Shown here piece by piece: positions 46,821 to 55,220 of a stretch of DNA of 64,000 nt; position 1 is the first letter of the stretch, and each line of letters starts with the position of its first letter. The position numbers and the translations under genes are program-made. The stretch is from the NCBI RefSeq assembly GCF_015687175.1, contig NZ_JADPQG010000005.1, forward strand, positions 248,001 to 312,000, given 5' to 3'. The notes beneath the pieces are model-generated. The model saw only the letters and a list, made by a program, of their open reading frames with translations, did no database searches and was not told the origin of the DNA. Source of the DNA: Reinekea sp. G2M2-21. Its GTDB lineage: Bacteria > Pseudomonadota > Gammaproteobacteria > Pseudomonadales > Natronospirillaceae.

Positions 46821-47461
46821 CTATCGCTTCCTTGCAAGCCTAAACGAAGTAGAACTGGCTCTGATCGTTGGTGGTAGCATGGATCTTCCGTGGCTGATGC
46901 CTAGCTTCTTTGCCCATGCCTGGTAACTCACCCTGTCCTGAAAATGGTCCAAAGTCAGGTCGCACATCACTGCTGCGTTACTTTCATTTATGAGTTTGAA
47001 TTGTAGCGCTATCTTAAAAAACTATCTTACGTTTTTGTCAATGTGTCAGTGCAACCGCCTAAAATTATGCACCGCACTTATGTCCAGTAATACGGAATTA
47101 TCTATGCGCGATACATACTTCACTTTTTTCTACGATTGATGGACCGATGCAGGTTTCTTAAGGTTTAAAAGGCTCACCCGTTAATGAAAGGAGGTCGCGC
47201 GTGGTGAAATTCGATAATGCAGAGGATATAAAAGGCTGGATAAAAAGAGACTCTCTCTGAGTGTTCGAAGTGACGGGTCGCTTGGAGTGAAGGCTTGATT
47301 GAAACGAATTGATCGGCTTCTATAAGTTGCTAAGCCCCACGTAGTTTGTCGTACCTAAACTTCGTGGGGGCAATTTGTTCGAGTCATTTTTAATGAAGCA
47401 CAATAATGCTCAAATCTACAATCAGAAGGACCCTGAGGGCGTTCATATATGTCCTAGTGCC
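46821..47461. other. Gene-free stretch with a small ORF, a hairpin and element debris
   Basis: A strong ribosome site AAAGGAGGT (about 47187) precedes a GTG-started 19-codon frame (MVKFDNAEDIKGWIKRDSL). A long hairpin follows at 47334-47371 (CCCCACG/CGTGGGG with AGTTT/AAACT inside). Bases 47390-47456 resemble the interior of element A. A 48-codon minus-strand frame (46821-46967) reads protein-like but unrecognised. None is a confident gene. Confidence 0.45.
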
Positions 47462-48196
47462 TCACATATGCTGAGCCATAATTGCGTCGATATCGATTTT
47501 TGTCAGTCCTTCGTTAAATACATCCTTCCATCTGTTGCCATTCGGTGTGTTCTTGAAAGCAACAAATAGTTCTTTGTCAACGAGAAGCTTGTCGTTCATC
47601 TTTACTTTCCCCACGGCGGGGCTGAGTTTTGGATCATTCTTCAATAGGTAATCTAAAACGTTGCTGTCGATTACAGCCATGTCAATGCGCCCAGCAGAAA
47701 CCTTCAGGACATTTTGCGCATCAGACACGACAGACTGTGATTTGATAGAACCATTTGCAATCATAGCGTCGAGCTCTTCGGTGTTCACATAGTCTTGAAC
47801 AACGCCTATGCTGTAGTTCTTTAGGTCATCCATGCTGCTCCAAGAAATTGGTTTAGATGAATTTTCAACAAACCCAAGGGGACCAACACCCATTGGGTTT
47901 GAAAAAAGAAATTCATCAGATTCATAAAAGTATTCTGGGAAATATCCTTGGTACTTCTCATCATTCGTCGCCAATGAAACTGCGCGTGACCATGGGAAGA
48001 ATTCTACAACCAGTTTATGACCCATGGCTTCAAATGCCGCTTTTGCAACCGCGACTGATGCGCCTTGGCTTGCAAGCTCCGCACCTGCATATGGCTGCCA
48101 TGCAAGTGAAGTTAGGTAGACTGTTTCGGCTCTCGTGACGGATGTGGATAGAAGTAGTGAAGTCGTTATAGAAAGCATCAGTAAGATCTTCTTCAT
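47462..48196 (-). CDS. Solitary solute-binding protein (SBP_bac_3-like)
   Basis: This is a 244-residue protein with the signal peptide ILLMLSITTSLLLSTSVTRA. The mature part has the family layout: YLTSLAWQPYAGAELASQGA, EFFPWSRAVSLATND, SIGVVQDYVNTEELDAMI, and a late segment KVSAGRIDMAVIDSNVLDYL. Periplasmic binding of an amino-acid-like ligand is expected. There are no transporter partners nearby. It runs parallel to the paralogue at 48628-49362, 430 bp away. Confidence 0.87.
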   Translation of the reverse strand: MKKILLMLSITTSLLLSTSVTRAETVYLTSLAWQPYAGAELASQGASVAVAKAAFEAMGHKLVVEFFPWSRAVSLATNDEKYQGYFPEYFYESDEFLFSNPMGVGPLGFVENSSKPISWSSMDDLKNYSIGVVQDYVNTEELDAMIANGSIKSQSVVSDAQNVLKVSAGRIDMAVIDSNVLDYLLKNDPKLSPAVGKVKMNDKLLVDKELFVAFKNTPNGNRWKDVFNEGLTKIDIDAIMAQHM

Positions 48197-48627
48197 TTTT
48201 TTACCTTTGGTGTCAATGTATGTAATTCAATAAGTTAGTACAGTTTAAATAGAAGTAAAGGAAGGTGTTATGTGTGCGCGCCTTGACCGAGTGGAAATCG
48301 CTGTTCTGTTGAGTGATTTTCATCAATTCTTGTTTCGGTTGTGGTTTATCATGAATCATGGGGCATTTGTGTATCAATGTGCATCACGCTAACGAGTGAT
48401 GGTATTTTTCTGGAGGTTTCCTCGCGCGGGTGAATGGTTACTTTAAAAATACGACCGCAAAATGAAGTTTGGTTAAGATGGCTTTGTTTGAGTGGTCTCA
48501 ACAGCTTGTAAGCCGCTTTGATGCCATAAAATAGTAAATATTATTTTATAATTTCAAGTGAGTTTAGTATCTATGCGTGACATAGGGCCTAATCCATGGC
48601 ACCTATGGTTACGCAATGATTTAGGTA
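48197..48627. other. Intergenic region between two solute-binding protein genes
   Basis: About 430 AT-rich bases. I see no gene, terminator or element end. The left edge should hold the promoter of the gene at 47462-48196. Confidence 0.5.
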
Positions 48628-49362
48628 TCAGTTACCCGAGAAAAGAATCTCTTCATAACGTCCACTGTCAACTAGCATTTTAAGGCCTTTTTCAAAGTCT
48701 GCTGCTAGTTTTTTGCCTCTGTCGTTGTTTGAAAAAACCGCGTGCATGTTGGTTTCTACCAGCGGCTTGTCTTGAAACGTGACCAGTTGGGCTTGCTCTT
48801 CGGAGCTTAAGTTTTGCTTAATAATTTGAGTGCCTACCACTTCATTCATCGCAAAAGCGTCAATGCGTCCTGCCAGTAGTTTTTTCAAGTTGGTGAGTTC
48901 ATCTTTAACTAGCTGTATGGTTACCCCATTTCCTTCCAGTAGGTCTGTGTCGCTATAGCCAATCATTCCACCAATACTGTATTTTGATAAGTCGCCGTAG
49001 TCGGTCCACGAGAAGTTTGTCCCTTTTTTATACCAAAATATGGATCGGTTAACGATCAGCGCCGTGCTATTGAAAATGATCTCATTGTTACGCTCGTCGG
49101 TATAGCTCCAGGGATAGGTTATATCGGTTTCACCTGCCTTTACCGACTCATAAGCTCGCTTCCAAGGAAACACAACATAAGTGACATCGTGGCCAACAAG
49201 CGCAAACGCCTCCTTAACAATTTGATCGACTAATCCTTTACCATCAGACGTGTTATAAGGCACCCAGTCGTTGTTGGCTACCTTAATTTGATCCGCAAAA
49301 GTGAAGGTGCTTGCTACCAACAGTAAACCTAGGGCAATTTTTTTTGCTATTGAATATTGCAT
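48628..49362 (-). CDS. Solitary solute-binding protein (SBP_bac_3-like)
   Basis: This is a 244-residue protein from the ATG at 49362, which has GAGGAAA upstream; an ATG at 49386 is less likely. The signal peptide is KIALGLLLVASTFTFA. The mature part shows NNDWVPYNTSDGKGLVDQIV, VFPWKRAYESVKAGETDITY, IGGMIGYSDTDLLEG and LLAGRIDAFAMNEVVGTQII, ending GRYEEILFS. It is a third lone paralogue, with no permease or ATPase genes around. Confidence 0.87.
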   Translation of the reverse strand: MQYSIAKKIALGLLLVASTFTFADQIKVANNDWVPYNTSDGKGLVDQIVKEAFALVGHDVTYVVFPWKRAYESVKAGETDITYPWSYTDERNNEIIFNSTALIVNRSIFWYKKGTNFSWTDYGDLSKYSIGGMIGYSDTDLLEGNGVTIQLVKDELTNLKKLLAGRIDAFAMNEVVGTQIIKQNLSSEEQAQLVTFQDKPLVETNMHAVFSNNDRGKKLAADFEKGLKMLVDSGRYEEILFSGN

Positions 49363-50094
49363 TACTACTTTCCTCGAATAAGTCATTGCCGAGCCATAAA
49401 AGTTTAGTCTATCTACCTTTTAAATCGAGATTTTAAAAAACTTTCTATTTGCTACATGAGCACGGTATGCGTAGCAAAAGGCGGAATTAAAACTTATCTA
49501 TTTGAATAGCTTTTGATCTAAGCCGTTGATTTTTAGGGTGTCTATCTTTTACTGCGACTGAATTGAGGTCTTTACAAACCATTACAAAAATGTGGCATGA
49601 AGTTTTAGTTGTTACCAAGGTCAATGCCCATAACAGCGGCAAAGAGTGAGGCGTGTACTGAAGGGAATGGCGAGTCCTTTGCAAATATAACGAATATTGC
49701 CTGCAAAACTTACTTCGACATATGCGCATTTCTTCACCCACTGAGGTAGATGGCAGTAATTCAGCGGTGCTCTAGATTTAGGTCTGTAGTTTTTATGCAA
49801 AAGTTGCGTCAGTACAAGGTGTTTTACCTATTCGTAGTGCGTGGCGATACATGCCCTACCTGTGGGTGTTTAAATGGATTACTTCTTTGATATCTTCGGG
49901 GCAATCGGGCTGTTTCTAAAAGCACATCCCTGTGCATTTAAAGAACGGTATTGCATCGTAACTTTAGCGCTTTGGCTTTTAACTAGGCTACGCGCCGAGT
50001 GCTTTGAACTCTGCGCAGGTATTTTGAGTGCTGCGACTTACCGTCCTTCAATTTCACAATACAAGGTAGACTGCGGTTTTTTTGAAGGGTTTGG
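49363..50094. other. Gene-free stretch containing a degenerate A-family copy
   Basis: Bases about 49640-49771 match the middle and right part of element A (AGTGAGGCGTGTACTGAAGG, AATGGCGAGTCCTTT, GCGCATTTCTTCACCCACTG) and end at CTAG (49772-49775). The left end is lost. The remaining bases, including open frames at 49487-49741 and 49874-50104, look non-coding. Confidence 0.6.
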
Positions 50095-50247
50095 CTATTG
50101 GTGAATCATAGAGCGGTTGTTTACCCATTGTTGCAGACCCTCATGACCAGAATACCCCCAATGGAAAGTATCTTCCGAAGAAGTGAAACTGGGAAAAAGT
50201 ACAATGCTGGAACATGCGAATACGGCAGGGAATGTGGTCTTTTTCAC
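50095..50247 (-). pseudogene. Alpha-carbonic anhydrase, N-terminal remnant
   Basis: A GTG start at 50247 with AGGAAA just upstream opens a 50-codon frame. It has a signal peptide (KKTTFPAVFACSSIVLFPSF) followed by FHWGYSGHEGLQQW, which matches the conserved start of mature alpha-carbonic anhydrases (H-W-G-Y-S-G-x-x-G-x-x-x-W). It then ends at a stop, where the full enzyme would continue for about 200 residues. The zinc ligands are absent and I could not recognise the rest downstream. Probably a decayed gene. Confidence 0.6.
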
Positions 50248-50745
50248 TGTATTTCCTTTTTTGTATGTCGATAGACGAAGTTGGCAAATGCGCTGCATGA
50301 CGGATTCATTTCACATTCAGCTTGTTTTTTAAACGACGAATGGGTGGTCAGTACCTCTGATTTCCATCCGCGGCAAGTAACTATGGCTAAATCTGATATG
50401 CGTAGTTTAGAAGTCGAGTGTTTAAATTCTATGACACCTGTGAAAACCAAAAAAAGAAACTGGATTTCTTACAAGATATACCTATGACCTCTTTGGTAAG
50501 TGAAAACCCCCCAGCCCTGTAGGATCGAATCATGAGCGAGGCGTATATAGCAAGGGATGGCCCTATATGAGTGCGCCCATATAGGCGCTAGGGGTTCAAC
50601 TGGATGTTGCGTTCGCGCGTTCATCTTTCAGTCAGGTAAGCATGAATGCCAGGTCAAGGTGTGATTTGTGCTTGGATATCTGTGGGTTGGTAATATTGCC
50701 AAAGAAACTGGCTCTTTTAGACTGACAGTTGAGCACGTTGGGAAG
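50248..50745. other. Gene-free stretch with a degraded A-family fragment
   Basis: Bases about 50508-50570 (AGCCCTGTAGGATCGAATCA, TGAGCGAGGCGTATATAGCA) are a worn piece of element A. The remaining frames do not look like conserved proteins. Confidence 0.45.
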
Positions 50746-50964
50746 TCACTCTGGACAGTTGTCTGGTTGAGTATCCATTATGTCGGTAGGATGCATTTGT
50801 TTTACTATGTTGTTATTGCTGAAATGGTCATCTACGTGTGCATTCAACGCAGTCTTGATGGCAACTTTGGTTGGCAATTGACGGAAGTCGTTCATATCGG
50901 CTTCCGTCTTAGAGAAATTAGCGATTTCACGTGATGATGCTTCGAGATGTCCCCCATTTCCATG
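50746..50964 (-). pseudogene. IS256-family transposase, N-terminal remnant
   Basis: A 72-codon open frame without a start codon reads SREIANFSKTEADMNDFRQL then TKVAIKTALNAHVDDHFSNN. This follows the N-terminal region of IS256-type (mutator) transposases, where L-T-K-x-x-x-E-A-A-L-N-A-E-x-D-x-H-L-G-Y is typical. Here several conserved residues (E, L, G, Y) have changed and a stop follows, so it is a decayed fragment. Confidence 0.6.
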
Positions 50965-51373
50965 CTAATTATTAACTATTGCAGGCAATGCTGATCAGCA
51001 GCTACGCCAATTTATCTACAAGCTCAGGGGGTAAAGTGTATTCAATGCATTCCTCTAAATTATTGTCGTTCATGATCAAGTTATTAGATGTTGCAGTCAG
51101 CTTAACGAACTTCTCCTGCGTTTTTTATTTTGACAATTCGTTCTAATTGCCAGGCGCTAAACAGGTAAGTTTATTTGGAGTTGGTATTTTCATTTGCCAT
51201 GTAACTCTTTTACAAATAATGCGGTTCACCTCGCATATTGCCAGATATCGAGTTGGGTGGCGTTATTGTTAACACTCAGATTTGTCCTCACCGCTTTTTT
51301 GGATTAACTGTGCTGTTCGAGAGCCATATGTAAGTAAAAATCGTAGGCCGCACGAGGCGGCCAGCCTGTTTTC
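50965..51373. other. Intergenic region
   Basis: About 400 AT-rich bases. A minus-strand frame ending near 51012 reads NNLEECIEYTLPPELVDKLA and could be the tail of a lost gene, but it has no start or recognised family. Nothing else is visible. Confidence 0.4.
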
Positions 51374-52459
51374 TTAACGGTTGTCCGACAGAATGATTTT
51401 CAGGATCTTTGACAAGGCTTGGGTAAATGCCTCATCGTCACTGCGGTTTATGTGAAAAACCAGGGTCGTGTTTTTTGCCGGTATGTAAAACGCAGCTGTC
51501 AGGTATCCGTCTACACTGCCGGTGTGCCCATAGATCCGAGCCCCGGTTTTGGATTCCAATACTTCAACGCCCATGCCCTGATACTTGCGTTCCTTTTCGG
51601 TGATCAATTCGGCTCGCATGCGGTTACCGATATCCAACCACTGACCGTCATCTGCAAATAGCTGCCGTATCCAGTGAGCCGTCTCCTTGGCACTGGCATA
51701 CATACCACCGTCCGGTCCGGTGTTTTCCTGGAAGTTGTAATTGTCTTCATTTGCGTCCAGCGGTGAGCCGTAGCCGTGAATGGTGTCGCCTGGCGGAAAC
51801 GCTTCGTCGTAATAGGTTTGGGTTAGTATGGTAACGTCAAATATGCGTGTTTTGAGCAGGTCGTGCAGTTTCTCGCCGGTGGCAGCCTCAATGGCCAGTG
51901 CCAATAAATGGTAGTTGGTGTTGGAGTAATAGAAGTTCTGGCTGTTGGTCTGGGTGGCTTCCAGTCCGCGAATGGCGTAAAGCACGAGGTCCGGAGTAAT
52001 CGGGTCTGTGCGCGTCCAATCCTCCAGATAGAAACGTTCGGTGTAGTAGTCCGGAATACCCGTCGTATGGTTCATCAATTGGCGCAATGTCGGGTCCTGG
52101 TTGGCGGGTAGCTTGGCCATAATATCGTCAGACAGGTAATCAGACACCGGCGCATTTAAGGACAATGTCCCGTCTTTGACCAACGTAAGTGCCAAAGCGG
52201 CCATGTAGGTTTTGGTGACACTGCCCAGTCGCAGTGTCGCGTTAACGTTCATTGAACGTTCGGTTTGCAGTTGCTCTACGCCAACGGCTTTTTCATAATT
52301 GGCACCCGGTGTGTCGAGCACGAGAATGGCACCGGGGATGTTCGATTCAATCAGTTCATTGAGTACGGCATCCAATTGCGCGTCGCGGCTTTCGCTTAAA
52401 CAACTGGTGAGCAGTGCCGTGGTAGCGGCAAAAAATAAAATTGATAATGGTGATCGCAT
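51374..52459 (-). CDS. Serine hydrolase of the beta-lactamase/EstB type, lipoprotein
   Basis: This is a 361-residue protein from the ATG at 52459, with AAGGAGAG upstream. The lipobox LTSC follows a short signal peptide. The penicillin-binding fold motifs are present: S-x-x-K in LGSVTKTYMAALAL, Y-x-N in YYSNTNYHLLALA and H-T-G in YGHTGSVDGYLTA. Such proteins include class C-like esterases, D-aminopeptidases and carboxypeptidases; a true antibiotic-resistance role is unlikely from sequence alone. It diverges from the Lrp-type regulator gene. Confidence 0.89.
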   Translation of the reverse strand: MRSPLSILFFAATTALLTSCLSESRDAQLDAVLNELIESNIPGAILVLDTPGANYEKAVGVEQLQTERSMNVNATLRLGSVTKTYMAALALTLVKDGTLSLNAPVSDYLSDDIMAKLPANQDPTLRQLMNHTTGIPDYYTERFYLEDWTRTDPITPDLVLYAIRGLEATQTNSQNFYYSNTNYHLLALAIEAATGEKLHDLLKTRIFDVTILTQTYYDEAFPPGDTIHGYGSPLDANEDNYNFQENTGPDGGMYASAKETAHWIRQLFADDGQWLDIGNRMRAELITEKERKYQGMGVEVLESKTGARIYGHTGSVDGYLTAAFYIPAKNTTLVFHINRSDDEAFTQALSKILKIILSDNR

Positions 52460-52569
52460 AACGTCTCTCCTTGCGTTTTTTTGAGCGCAAAGGCTAGCAT
52501 GCAATCAGAAACGAATTTCGGCTTTTAACGGCGTATCTGCGTGCGTTTTCGCCAGGGAAGTGACAGAAA

Positions 52570-53034
52570 ATGATGAAAAACGTCAAACTGGATTCTTTTG
52601 ACATTGCCATCCTGAATGCGATTCAACGAAACAATCAGGAAAGCTGCAATGCATTGGGGGATCGTATTGGTCTTTCCGCATCGGCGGTTCGCCGCCGGAT
52701 CAAACAGTTGCATGAACAGGGCGTTATTGCACAGGATGTGTCGATTATCGACAGTTCTGATGTCGGGGTGAAACTGGTGGTCAACGTTTCTTTTGGCCAG
52801 GAAAGTGTCGAGATATACCAGGCATTCGATCATCATGTCGCAAATATAGCTGAAATTAAACAGGCGTATCACGTCTCTGGCGAAACTGACTACGTGTTAA
52901 TTGTTCAAGGTCCAGATCTGTCCTGGTATGAGGAATGGAGCAAGGCAACGCTCATGGCGTTGCCTTACGTAAAGCGCTTCAGCTCGCAGGTGGTGTGGAG
53001 TTGTAAAAAATTTGATACCAGTGTGGCGTTGTAA
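52570..53034 (+). CDS. Lrp/AsnC-family transcriptional regulator
   Basis: This 154-residue protein has an N-terminal winged helix (LDSFDIAILNAIQRNNQESC, then IGLSASAVRRRIKQLHEQGV) and a C-terminal RAM domain that binds amino acids and assembles oligomers (HVSGETDYVLIVQGPDLSWY). It diverges from the serine hydrolase gene, a likely target. Element fragments B3 and A4 lie directly downstream. Confidence 0.93.
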   Translation: MMKNVKLDSFDIAILNAIQRNNQESCNALGDRIGLSASAVRRRIKQLHEQGVIAQDVSIIDSSDVGVKLVVNVSFGQESVEIYQAFDHHVANIAEIKQAYHVSGETDYVLIVQGPDLSWYEEWSKATLMALPYVKRFSSQVVWSCKKFDTSVAL

Positions 53035-53061
53035 CTTTTTTAATAAAGACACTCAGTCCAT

Positions 53062-53162
53062 GCTCTTCTTGAAAAGATCTCGATATTCCCTACGAAGAGC
53101 GCCTTGTACTAGCACTTCCCATTCGCTCCGAAACTGCACGAACTTCCGACTCAGGACACTAG
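53062..53162 (-). mobile_element. Partial B-family copy (B3)
   Basis: About 97 bp identical in pattern to the right part of B2 (GAAAAGATCTCGATATTC, GAGCGCCTTGTACTAGC) ends with ACGAACTTCCGACTCAGGACA and CTAG (53159-53162). The left part is missing. It abuts element A4 at this shared CTAG. Confidence 0.8.
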
Positions 53163-53432
53163 GGCACCTCTGAACAATTATCATCTACCTCAGCGGGTTA
53201 AGAAATGCGCAAAATTCGAGGCAAGTTCTGCAGACATTATTCATTATCTTGGCAAAGGAAATCCATAACAACGAAATTTGCCAATTCAGCCTCGCTCTCA
53301 CGGTCCTTCAGATCGATGACTGAGCATTGTGGTGTGTTTTGAAGAGGACTCGCCATTCGCTGTAACACATGCCTCGTTCATCCTTCGATCTGAGAGGATT
53401 GAGGTGATTTGAATTCATCAGAATTGCCCTAG
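53159..53432 (-). mobile_element. Miniature inverted-repeat element A4 (266 bp), inverted copy
   Basis: The element proper is 53163-53428, oriented opposite to A1 and A2. Ends are GGCACCTCTGAACAATT-like and AATTCATCAGAATTGCC-like. CTAG lies on both sides (53159-53162 and 53429-53432). It is more diverged than A1/A2 and therefore older. Confidence 0.87.
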
Positions 53433-53811
53433 TTTAATCTTCACTCCTCTCAATTGAAATTTGTTCCTTCCCAGTCTGCGCTGAACTCTTGTGCATATCC
53501 TGTGTTTGATGAAACCAAGATGGCGTTTCTCTTTGTTAATAGTGATTTGCACGGAGTTAAGTGGTTTGTTGAACCGTTTTTATCACTCCGGGCTGAAAGG
53601 TTGTCGTCTCATCGTTAGAAAAGCTGACATATCTGACAGGTGTATTTGCAACAACGTTACCGTCTAATGTGTATATTGATGATTTTGTGATCCAGTTCTC
53701 ATAATGACTCGTTACCGGCGGTATGGCGTTTTGGAAATGGCCAGCCAGCTTCTCCTGAGTCAACGATTGGATCTGTCTGTCTTAAATCGATGTTTTGAGA
53801 GGGGAGCGGGA
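53433..53811. other. Intergenic region before the CYTH gene
   Basis: About 380 bases. CCCAGTCTGCG near 53473 resembles the hairpin region at 31149. A minus-strand frame (53557-53763) ends SSIYTLDGNVVANTPVRYVS and a further 20 residues; it looks protein-like but has only a TTG start and no recognised family. Not called as a gene. Confidence 0.4.
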
Positions 53812-54414
53812 ATGGCTGCAGTGAAGGGGACGCATTTTAACGGTCAATTTGAAGTCGAATTAAAATATCGGCTGTCATCAAAAGCTAAATTCCTGCAGAC
53901 ACTCAGTACGATCCCACATGAGGTGTTGATCTGGGAAAACATCGATACCGATTGGTATTTTGATACACCGAGTCATTCGCTCAAACGGGAACATAAAAGT
54001 TTGAGTATCCGTGAAACGGAACCTTCTGGGTTTAAACTCTGGATAGCAAAAGGACCCGAGCCCGAACGTTGCGAGGCGACCGATATTGCCAACGCAAAAA
54101 CCGCTAAAAGTATGTTGAAAACGTTAGGGTATGAGGTCGTTCTGGTGGTAGAAAAGATACGTAGTATTTACTTCATTGGACCCTACCACGTGACATTAGA
54201 TTATATCGAAGGGCTTGGGTATTTTTCTGAATTTGCAATCATGACGCACAATGTGTCCAAGTTTGCTATTTATAAACAAGAACTTGAAGCGTTGGCACTC
54301 CGATTTGGGCTAGGCAATGAACATCTTGAACACCAGTCTTATCAAACTTTAATTGCGAATCAGCGGTCAGCTAATCCGTCAGAAAAGGTCGCGTTAGCGG
54401 ACACTGTCCAGTAA
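53812..54414 (+). CDS. CYTH-domain protein, class IV adenylate cyclase-like
   Basis: This is a 200-residue protein from the ATG at 53812, which has GAGGGGAG upstream; a farther ATG at 53704 is unlikely. The CYTH tunnel motifs are visible: E-x-E-x-K in FEVELKYRL, then DTDWYFDTPSHSLKREHKSL with SIRE, LWIAKGPEP, VVEKIRSIYFI and LDYIEGLGYFSEFAIMT. In typical CyaB the last motif is F-x-E-x-E; here the final Glu is Ala. It could make cAMP or hydrolyse a triphosphate such as thiamine triphosphate. Activity is uncertain. Confidence 0.8.
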   Translation: MAAVKGTHFNGQFEVELKYRLSSKAKFLQTLSTIPHEVLIWENIDTDWYFDTPSHSLKREHKSLSIRETEPSGFKLWIAKGPEPERCEATDIANAKTAKSMLKTLGYEVVLVVEKIRSIYFIGPYHVTLDYIEGLGYFSEFAIMTHNVSKFAIYKQELEALALRFGLGNEHLEHQSYQTLIANQRSANPSEKVALADTVQ

Positions 54415-54691
54415 TTTTCAGTCCCACGCCACTTCAGTTCTATTCTTCGGCAACAATCGTCTGTGCATTGCCAACAAGGTGCTACTGAAACGAAATCTAA
54501 TGCGCTCGCTAAGAGGGCGGCTGAGCCCGCTTTGCTTTACCCAAAACCCTGAACAAGTCTTGTAACCCAAACTCAGATTTACGTGCAATTAGGGTGATAA
54601 ATATGGGGAATCTCAGGTGCCGAGTGCCGGGGTTTTTTCCTTTTTCAACGGCAGAGGTTGACGGATGATGAGCGCAGTGTATTACCCCAAT

Positions 54692-55060
54692 TCAGGTGTT
54701 CTCTTCCATCTGCAACCGCTGCTTTTGTTTCGCTTTGATGTCGACCCAGGCTTCACCACGTTCGATTCCACTCACCCGTTCTTCAAATTTTTGAATGGTG
54801 CGTGCGAGTACATTGTCAGCTGAAATTTGGTGTTCGTCGTCGAGGCATAGTAACAGGTTTAGATAATTCCACAGGACATCACCCAGTTCTTCCTCGAGAT
54901 GTGGCCGCCGCTGCATGCCGAGTTCCTCTTCAACTTCGGTTACTTCCTGTTTTAACGCGTTGAAGTAGGTCGGTGAGCCTTGTGCCCAGCTGTTGGTGGC
55001 GTCAAAACGGTGCTTGCGATGGACCAGTGTTAGTAGTGTTTCGAATTGGCTTCCGTTCAT
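54692..55060 (-). CDS. MazG-like nucleotide pyrophosphohydrolase
   Basis: This is a 122-residue protein from the ATG at 55060, with GGAGAG upstream. The MazG/all-alpha NTPase metal motif E-x-x-E ... E-x-x-D is seen as LKQEVTEVEEEL and LEEELGDVLWNYLNL. Such enzymes split (d)NTPs to NMP and pyrophosphate and clear noncanonical nucleotides. It is a single-domain version of half the length of E. coli MazG. It diverges from the LacI-family gene. The 277 bp downstream (54415-54691) show no feature. Confidence 0.86.
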   Translation of the reverse strand: MNGSQFETLLTLVHRKHRFDATNSWAQGSPTYFNALKQEVTEVEEELGMQRRPHLEEELGDVLWNYLNLLLCLDDEHQISADNVLARTIQKFEERVSGIERGEAWVDIKAKQKQRLQMEENT

Positions 55061-55192
55061 GGTGCTCTCCGTTTGTGTTGTCACCAATAGGGTAACGCGA
55101 TTCGTCGCCAAAAACTCAATGCTCTTTGTAGCCTACCAATTTAGGGAGTGTCGCCGTAGGAGAGTCTTTGCTATATTCGTCAAAAAACAATA

Positions 55193-55208
55193 ATGAAAGC
55201 GCTTTCAT
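55193..55208. promoter_or_regulatory. LacI-type operator, 16-bp perfect palindrome
   Basis: atgaaagcgctttcat is a perfect palindrome with the central CG of LacI-family operators, 12 bp before the regulator's start codon, suggesting autoregulation. Related sites are at 61591-61604 and 61823-61836 between the GH81 genes. Confidence 0.82.
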
Positions 55209-55220
55209 CGGAGTGTAGTA

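Noticed and set aside
49874-50104. A 76-codon frame with a hydrophobic start
   Set aside because: No family resemblance, no good ribosome site, and it lies in DNA littered with decayed genes and elements.
50281-50487. Plus-strand frame with a faint trypsin-like segment (LNDEWVVSTSDFHP)
   Set aside because: No catalytic triad, no conserved GGS or GDSGG motif and no extension; most likely chance.
50668-50934. Plus-strand 88-codon frame
   Set aside because: The opposite strand reads as an IS256-type transposase remnant, which explains the sequence better.
53557-53763. Minus-strand 68-codon frame with a protein-like C-terminal half
   Set aside because: TTG start without ribosome site, no recognised family and an unclear N-terminal half; kept as a note only.
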